Shown here piece after piece: positions 56,993 to 64,000 of a stretch of 64,000 nt of DNA. The notes beneath the pieces were generated by a model. The model made no database searches. It was not told the origin of the DNA and saw nothing but the letters and a program-made list of their open reading frames with translations. Position 1 is the stretch's first letter; each line of letters starts with the position of its first letter. This stretch comes from Pachyseris speciosa (Eukaryota; Cnidaria; Anthozoa; Scleractinia; Pachyseridae), in the NCBI GenBank assembly GCA_016490735.1, contig JAEMWC010000077.1, positions 1,510,001 through 1,574,000 on the forward strand, given 5' to 3'. The position numbers and the translations under genes are program-made.

Positions 56993-57822
56993 AACTACAT
57001 GAATATACTTAAGATCGAACCTACAGTAAAACCTATTAGTTCCCAAAAAAGGCAACGTTTTAGTTCCTCTAAGCTGTTTACTTTACAAGTGACAAATCCG
57101 GCAGCTAGACAAATTGTACTAAATCATTTTCTATTTTCGTTTCGCCAACATACATATCACTTTCCAACACCTGTCTCACTTTTCCGGACTACCAGTAGCT
57201 CGTCAAGCGAATAGGAAGTGAATTCGATTTTATTTTGACCAAAAACCAATTATGTGAGGACGCTATAAATTCGTTTAGAAACTTTTGCGCTATCTGTTGC
57301 AATCTTCGGAAATCCTTGCACCTGTTCGATTACAGTCGTACATCGTCGGAACATGTTCAGACATCGCGATAATGCTCGGAAATCGTTGGAGTGTCTTCCG
57401 AAATCCAGATAACATCAAGACAAAAGCCTCGCACATTTGTCTCGGAAAAGGTTGACGTCATTTTCGGCGCTTGTGTAGCAAATATATATATTTTTTCCCT
57501 TTACTCGAGGTTTGTGGGATAATTCAAGACATGATTGTCTAAACAATTATTCGTGATTTACAGTTGACAGAAAAGAGAGCAATAATTACTGAAGAGGAAG
57601 CAATTAATTTTGTTCAAATAGAAAATTAAATGTAGCCTTCGCAGACTGACGAGTTGCGCAAGAGAGGTCAATGACCTCTTCATCGTTTGTCAATTAAAAT
57701 TCCGATCGAGCCGTCTAAAACTACGCATTAGCCGACGGTTTCGCGTGAGTCAAATTTCCGTCGGATACGTGCTGTGCGATCCCGCTAAAAGTAAACAAGC
57801 GAAATATAATACCACGCGATGC

Positions 57823-58464
57823 ATGAAACTCTATAAAGCCGTGGGAACATTACTCGGTTTCAAAATTCGACCAAGAGTAAAGAGCATTACACACTACTCG
57901 CGATTGCCGCAATATTGTCGAGTTATGGAGAAACTTTACCAGTCGAAAAGTGATATTTGCCTCTCGCAGATCAAAGATCTGAAAGAAACGTTCTTGAAAA
58001 CGCCGCTTCGATCTGAACAAAAGCAGTGTATTTGGACAAAAATTTTGCCCGATGCGCTGGAAAGCAAACGTTTGGAAACCAAAGCTACGACTCTACCGAC
58101 AAGAACAGCACTTCTGCCGAATTTTATCAACAACAACTTCAGCAATATAAAACTGTTAACCCACGAGGGCGATCTTTGGTTGAGAGAGAGTTCCTTGTTC
58201 AAGAAACCCGTTTGGCGTAAAAAGCATTTTGTGTTGCTTGAGGACAAACTTCATTGTTATGAAACTAAGAAAGGCGTTCTTATATATTCTGGACTTGCGC
58301 TAAGGATGTCGGAAGTCATTTCTTTAACGCTTCAAGATTCGGACTGCATTAGAATTTGTCACAACGATGGAAATATACGTTTATTCCGGTGTGCTTCAAC
58401 AGATGAAAGAAACACTTGGCTAACTGCTTTGTTGGCGGGAAAAGCAGTCCACTTGCTTAAGTAG
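57823..58464 (+). CDS. PH-domain protein, apparently single-exon
   Basis: The first in-frame ATG (57823) gives 213 codons ending KAVHLLK; the same frame is open upstream to at least 57745, so an upstream exon or start is possible. The C-terminal ~100 residues form a PH domain: EGDLWLRESSLFKKPVWRKK, HFVLLEDKLHCYE, IRLFRCASTDERNTWLTAL with the invariant Trp of the closing helix. The N-terminal ~100 residues are basic, with no known domain. PH domains usually bind phosphoinositides or proteins at membranes; the exact role is unknown. AATAAA at 58786-58791 marks the 3' end. The reading frame is intact and it is the only gene in the last 10 kb. Confidence 0.75.
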   Translation: MKLYKAVGTLLGFKIRPRVKSITHYSRLPQYCRVMEKLYQSKSDICLSQIKDLKETFLKTPLRSEQKQCIWTKILPDALESKRLETKATTLPTRTALLPNFINNNFSNIKLLTHEGDLWLRESSLFKKPVWRKKHFVLLEDKLHCYETKKGVLIYSGLALRMSEVISLTLQDSDCIRICHNDGNIRLFRCASTDERNTWLTALLAGKAVHLLK

Positions 58465-58785
58465 TAGATGGAAATACACTGAAAACTCTACAAAACAAGT
58501 GATTCCTTGGCTGCATACCTTACAGAAAGTCTGTAATAGCTGAAGAATATAAAGGCTGAAGTAAGACAATACGAGAAGCAAGGACCTGCTTAATTAGTTA
58601 ATTTTCCCGTTGGAAGGAAATTGACTTCAAATGCTTGATGCACGTGTAGAGGAAAAAGTAGCGTTAGAGAAAAACACAGCGGCTAAAGCTTCTGCTTTTA
58701 AATTTATTGTATCATTTATTCTGTAAAATATTTTTAGTATTTATGAAAGAGGAAATATTTATCACTATGGCTCCCAAAAGTAGTC

Positions 58786-58791
58786 AATAAA
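58786..58791 (+). promoter_or_regulatory. Poly(A) signal of the PH-domain gene
   Basis: Canonical AATAAA, 322 bases after the stop codon, in an AT-rich 3' region. Confidence 0.6.
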
Positions 58792-59214
58792 AGATTAATT
58801 TTGGCAAGTGAATATTTGTCATGAAAAGTGGCATTTCGTTCTTATTTTTTGATTGCATAATCTATAACTTTAAGAAATTATGAGTAAACGGTTTATCCGC
58901 CAACAAAAATGCAAATCTCTGTATGGAATAACACTGTCAGGCTTGATTAAGCGCGCTTTAGCGCTTGGATTTGAGATTTAGCGTATTTTGGGTCTAATGA
59001 AAATTAGTTCTAATTGATTTATCTGGTAAAGCAGCCTAATCCCCTAATTTGCAAAAACAAATGTCTGCTATTAGACTAAATTATCAGGGATGGATCTGTA
59101 AGCAAGACTAGAAAATTCGAGAGGCTTTCTAAACGTTTTCTTCTCGGAAAATTTGAAAGATTGCATTACAAAATGACAATGCTGTTTGATCATCTTCGTG
59201 ATCTTCATGCCTAT

Positions 59215-59990
59215 ATATACGCACTTTAAAAGTTAGAATCAACTTACGCAGCACCACAGATAAATTTTGTTCACGTAAATTGTCACACTTTTACATCTTG
59301 TCCACAGAGCAAAAAGGGAGAATCACCTTTTTACAGGATAATAAACAACAGCAACAGCTCATGCCCAGTGGCTTTCATTTGAATGGTCAAACTTTATGAT
59401 TGTATCCACAGACTCAAAAGTTAGAATCACCATAACACAACATACCGGTAATAAACAGCATCACATGAAAGTACTGCTCAGTAGCTTTCATTTGTATGGT
59501 CGCACTTGAGGACTTCATCCACGGCAGACTCAAAAGTCTTGTACAGCATAATAAACAGCACCACAGGAAAACACTAGTGAGCAGCTTTTATTTGAATGGT
59601 CACACTTTAGGATTTCATCTACAGACTCAAAAGTTAGAACCACCTTGTTCAGCAAAACAATAAATTAAACAGTATTGCTCAGCACCCCAGTTTATTCGCT
59701 GGTTAAATTCTCCGCAGAATCAAAATTTAGAGCCACCTCGTACAGCATGTGCGGTACAAAAATACATTACCATTGCCATGACAGCTTGATAAACAGCACA
59801 GTGAGAAAGTACTGCTAAATAGTTAGTTCCCAACCGAATGGTTACATTTGACGATTTCATCCACAGACTCTAAAGTTCGAACCACCTTAAGCTTGTTCAG
59901 CCCACCTGTCAGTAAAGTATCGCTTACTATCTTTAATTTGAATCATAGCACTTTAGGATTTTACTACAGACACAAACATAAAAACCCAAT
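59215..59990 (+). repeat. Tandem array of a ~110-bp repeat (orientation B)
   Basis: About seven diverged units with CACAGACTCAAAAGTTAGAA, ATAAACAGCACCACAGGAAA and TTTGAATGGTCACACTTTAG. Same family, opposite orientation, as 55192-55455. A lone partial unit is at about 61760-61800. Confidence 0.8.
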
Positions 59991-59999
59991 AAACGATAG

Positions 60000-61290
60000 C
60001 AAATATTTTTTAATAGTTTCCAATTTCAAAAATTAGTGATTATATTTTCGCATGACATCATTAAAATCTACATTTGAAAATACAGATGCGGCCTATGATT
60101 TAAGGCAGGAAGGAAAAACTTGATGTAGAGTTCACGGAACTCAAGCCTAAAAATGGTTGTTGACTCGAAAGTCGTTTTTTGTCAGAGGATGTACTCGTTA
60201 AAACTTTTAAAATAGCGAAGGCAGGAAGACATTGTCGCGAGGAGCAATATAGACATACACCCACAGACAACAATATTAGTTCTTGATCAGAAACAAGAAT
60301 TTCACTGATAAGAAATACAGGCATATGATGGACCATATATTAACCGCCAAGGTTGTTTAAGGTCACAGCATTGTTACAAAAACGTACATGGTCAGAGAAT
60401 AACGGAAATCTAAAGATTTCGCAAGAAAACCGTAGGACGGTGCGTAGCAGCCAGGAGGGTTTCAATGGGAAGGTAGCTTTGGCGGTTTACGATGAAATTT
60501 TAGGGCGTTTGACGGTTGATGGCAAAAGCACGTTATCGAAATCATTAATATTTTAAACCAGAAGGAGGTACGTTTGGCCGTAAATTAAATGGAAAAGACC
60601 ATAACGTGAGGATATTTGGGAACATGGAAACTGGTCTACCGTTTACAACGATTCTTTGAGAGTCAGAAGTCCGAAATCAGCAGTTGAAACCGTTTGAGTT
60701 ATAAATAACTGCTTTTTTGACGGCTGACGGCTAAATTTTAGGCTGCTTGGCGGCTGACGGTTAATCCAATATGAACGCCTTTGTCATTTTTTATTCAAAC
60801 GCTATGACTGTAGGGTTAAAGAATTCAAAGATTCCATTTTCTATATGCAAACTGTGATAGCCAACGTGAATGCCACAAGAACTTCAGGGGCAATGGGGAT
60901 ATCTTCGTATCCGGTGCTTACGATTTCCTTGGCCAGCGGGCAACCGGTGGAGGTTTGTTTATGGAATGGGAGTGCAGGTTACCCCAAAATATGTTTTCCA
61001 CTAATATAAAACTTTGCACCTATTCCAAAAACATTTAGCCGTTATTCCGTTATTCCAGTTTTGGATTTTTTTAATGGGAATCATTACATACGATAAATTA
61101 AACAGCAATGGGTACACGACCGAGTCAATAGGGGTGTGGGTCAATTTCGTTCCCAGGGCTTTTTGCCTCACTTGGTGGTGGGAACGAGACTGGGCGTGGG
61201 TCCATTCCTGTTTTGTCGTCACAAATCGTTATAAATTACTGCTCATGCAGGAAATAATACAGAGCATCGGGCCACTGCTTGTGGCCTAGG
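60000..61290. other. Span without recognised genes
   Basis: Holds short degenerate frames and a local GGCGGTTTACGATG / GGCGGCTGACGGTTAA repeat at 60470-60770. A pair of inverted TCGTTCCCAGGGC / GGGAACGAGAC blocks lies at 61149-61190. No gene is supported. Confidence 0.4.
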
Positions 61291-61299
61291 ATGCCATCT

Positions 61300-61690
61300 A
61301 CCGTCTGATCATACCATGCCCATCAAGCCTGTCCTTAGGTGTCCAGCACTTTTCTCGTGATTTTCCCCGTTCCCAGCAAGCACACCCGCTACAGGAGTTC
61401 CGTGTGGTGGGACATTCCCAGTGGGTTTAGCCGGTTTCCAAATCCCCTTGAGATTGTCCCCAACACACCAATAACTATTGGGATGACATGGACCGATCGA
61501 CAGCTCCATATCCGCTTGATCTCGTGCTTCAAATCGTGATAGTTCTCGATCTTCTCTTTTTCTTTGCTAAGCACTCTTGCGTCAAAAGTGGCAGGCTACG
61601 TCAATAATAAGGGAAGATTTTTCTTCCTTATTCAAGAGCACAATATCAGGCTTGTTGTGGTCTATGCGGTGGTCTGTTTAGATTTTGAAA
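61300..61690 (-). pseudogene. Non-LTR retrotransposon 3' fragment with restriction-like endonuclease region
   Basis: Minus-strand frames read HNKPDIVLLNKEEKSSLIID, then after a frame break LSKEKEKIENYHDLKHEIKR, SVHVIPIVIGVLGTISRGFG and HPNSYW. PD followed by a D/E-x-K-like spacing and the KEKIENY block match the C-terminal restriction-like endonuclease region of R2/NeSL-type elements as I recall it. Frameshifted; 5' truncated. Confidence 0.6.
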
Positions 61691-62439
61691 TCCCATAACA
61701 GTTTGTATTTTTAACTATTATTATTACTTTTTTCCTTGTTATTACGCTATGAAAGGTAGTTATAAAGTTTTGAGTCTTTGGATGAAATACAACTGTGAAC
61801 TTTTACCCGGAAAGATTTGGTGAAGCACTAGTTGGCTCTAAAGTGCGTGCTGACAAAATTATTAAATTAACATTGTAGAGTACAAACCTGTATACAAGAT
61901 TTAGATGTTTTGTAGAATTGAAGGTTTTCAATGACTAAATCCACAAAACGTATCCAGATCCAGGTTTTTGGTTCTTCTAAGCATCTTTCATGCCTAGGTC
62001 AGTTATTTCATCAAAATTACAAGTGATAATGAAATTGACAAAAACTTTGCAAGGCGTGGTATATAACGAATTTGAAAAGGTTCTTCGAAACAAATCCACC
62101 GAGTCAATACCACAGCAAGGAGCAGAGATAGAATCGTTTTACATATTCGTTGATTTAATGCAATGATCTCATTTCGCCGGTATTTGTTCGTCCTGATCAC
62201 GAGTTCTATTTCAAATGTAAACAAAGGGAGCCATAATTAAAGCAATACTACAAAACCAAAGTAGCATTTCCAAAATCTAGGATTCTGAAAAGACTTTGAA
62301 ACTTAAACTTGAAGGAATAAATGAACACAATCAAAGGAAAAAAAGTAAAAGAAACATAACCTTAACAACAAATTTCAGTATCCGTTTTAAATGTAAACTG
62401 GAAGAAGAAGGCATATATATAAAGTGAAGAGTAACTAAG

Positions 62440-62880
62440 TGAAGCACGATCGTCCGGGTGAGTGTAGTCCTGAGATGGACTGCTTGTGGTGATATTGACT
62501 GACGTTTCGACAATCTGAGCGGAAGTCATTATCAGAGTCAAGTGATTTGTGTAACGTCAGTAGATGGTATAAGTACTCTGTTCGTTGATCTGATTGGTCA
62601 TCGAAGTCGTGATGTTATTGGTCACCGTTAGTTAAGCCGTGATATTATTGGCTGTGAAAACTGTCAACCGTGATTGGAACGTTTCGATCCGTCTTTTGTT
62701 AGTCAAATGTCCTTAGGTGTCAAATTGTTCGGTTTGTCTATTGTTTGTCTGAGCTGTTGTTGATATCGTCAATAAGTCGTTTCTAAAATGCGGGAAGCTG
62801 TTGGCAACGGTTCAGTGGTGTCTGTTCTTAAGTTAGTAAACCAACTTTCCAGTGTAATCCGTTGGTGGTAGTTACGACAG
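62440..62880 (-). mobile_element. Penelope-type terminal region with hammerhead-like motif
   Basis: At 62495-62541 the minus strand reads TTGACT, CTGATAA, a long stem II arm (TGAC to GTC), GAAACGTC, AGTCAA, with stem I TTGACT/AGTCAA intact. G8 of the core is A, so it is probably inactive. The flank (CGTGATTGGAACG, GTTATTGGTCACCG) resembles Penelope-type terminal sequence. Confidence 0.55.
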
Positions 62881-64000
62881 CAATGTTACTGATGATGTCA
62901 CCAGACTAATTTCAATATCCAGACGGACTCCATACGTGTCAAACTATTTGTTTAACTTGTAACTTATTCTCAGGTTACGTCGATTTAAATATCTATTGTT
63001 CTTTTTAGTATTTATACAGTTCATGATATACACTTTTTTGACTTGATGTTAAGCTACAAGCGATTGCCAAAAGAGTTGAGACACTCACTGTCAATAACCG
63101 TGCAATACATGTCATATAAGTCACCGCATCCCCATCCCCACCCCCCATGTCGTTTGGAATTGATTGTGCTCTCGCCCATCAGTCTCATGTCTCATTAATT
63201 GACGTGCCAGGGTGCAGCAACAGGAGTCCATCTTCACAAGAAAAGTGCGTGTCGACAGGTCAACAGCATACTTTAAGTCCTTATAGTTGTTTGCTAAGGC
63301 GTACTCACAAGCATGACAGACATGACAGATACGCTCCACAAGCTCCGCTCGTTTTCTTTCGTTTTGAAGTAAAATGCAGATGATAAACTGTACCCAAGAT
63401 TCAAGTCAGAAACCATATGAAGACCAGCATTGTTCAACAGAATTGGCTGAGATTAGAGACAATCAGTTCATTTTCCTCTCAGTACTAAACCTTTTTGGGT
63501 CCGTTACCGCATTTTGGGAATGCTTTAATCCGAGCTACCCTTCACGAGGAGTCTTCACTTCATCCGCCGTCGAAACTTTTGTTTCGTAACCAAGCAACAA
63601 CTGATCTTGCTGTCGGTATCATTGCACTAGAGCCCCTTTTTGTCGCTTATTTGTGTTGAATGAACAGTGGATTGTCTGTCGCATTGTTTTATAGGTAATT
63701 TATCTTGTTATATAGCTGGCGCTTTTTTCCCGCTACAGCTCGCCCATTCATTGGCTAGTTCATGGTCACATGACATCTAACAATGAAACTGTTTCCCACT
63801 AAATGCCACGAGCAGGCAACATTGCGAAAACTATGACGTCAAAGGGAAACAGTTCACTGTTACCCGGGAAATGTTGACCGCTGTTGCACGTGATCAGAGC
63901 GTGCAGTTGAAGGTGGCCTGATGTTATCACTGGAATCTCAGCGCGTTTATTAAACTTTGCTTTTGTATTTATCAAGCATCTGTCTTGTTATATAACAAAT
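62881..64000. other. Span without recognised genes
   Basis: Short unmatched open frames (for example 63374-63589, plus) and no repeats that I can name. Confidence 0.4.

Overview
The window is eukaryotic, intron-rich and AT-rich, and reads like an anthozoan (probably stony coral) genome. This is inferred from a full slicer-type Argonaute gene split over 12 exons, from a zinc-finger gene of a type I associate with corals, and from dense coral-style transposons (tRNA-derived SINEs, Penelope-like elements, foldback MITEs). No species can be named from sequence alone. There is no prokaryotic, organellar or CRISPR content.

Layout. 1-4.0 kb: the last four exons of a plus-strand gene with a RING-like Cys/His cluster and a C2H2 finger; its introns hold SINEs and a MITE. 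4.95-9.54 kb: a decayed minus-strand Ty3/gypsy LTR retrotransposon with both 143-bp LTRs and a perfect 5-bp target duplication (ATCTA). 9.8-14.6 kb: nested DNA transposons; the inner 4.2-kb element carries a broken RecQ-like helicase, and a second, inverted copy of that helicase lies at 17.4-20.0 kb. Inserted in the second copy is the most striking object of the window: a 1.2-kb array of ~256-bp repeats, each with a hammerhead self-cleaving ribozyme core, that is, a metazoan retrozyme-like element (three ribozymes on the minus strand, one complete and one truncated on the plus strand).

22.2-41.0 kb: an Argonaute gene on the plus strand, 12 exons, about 1018 codons, with N, PAZ, MID and PIWI regions and all four DEDH catalytic residues. 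A frame break lies in exon 1. Intron 1 holds a LINE split by a hAT-like element which itself contains a 0.78-kb foldback.

About 35.5-45.0 kb (last five Argonaute exons plus 4 kb downstream) is tandemly duplicated at 45.0-54.9 kb. The second copy is a pseudogene (frameshifts, two stops, and a Penelope-like insertion in the PIWI exon). The upstream breakpoint lies in a minisatellite of ~20-bp AGAGGTGTCCACCTT-like units.

57.7-58.5 kb: a small apparently intronless gene with a C-terminal PH domain, flanked by two inverted arrays of a ~100-bp repeat. 59-64 kb: repeats, a fragment of a non-LTR retrotransposon with a restriction-like endonuclease, and a Penelope-type terminal motif; no other gene is recognised. 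The genes do not form a pathway. The common theme is an RNA-silencing effector gene embedded in, and partly duplicated among, mobile elements, several of which carry hammerhead-type ribozyme cores.
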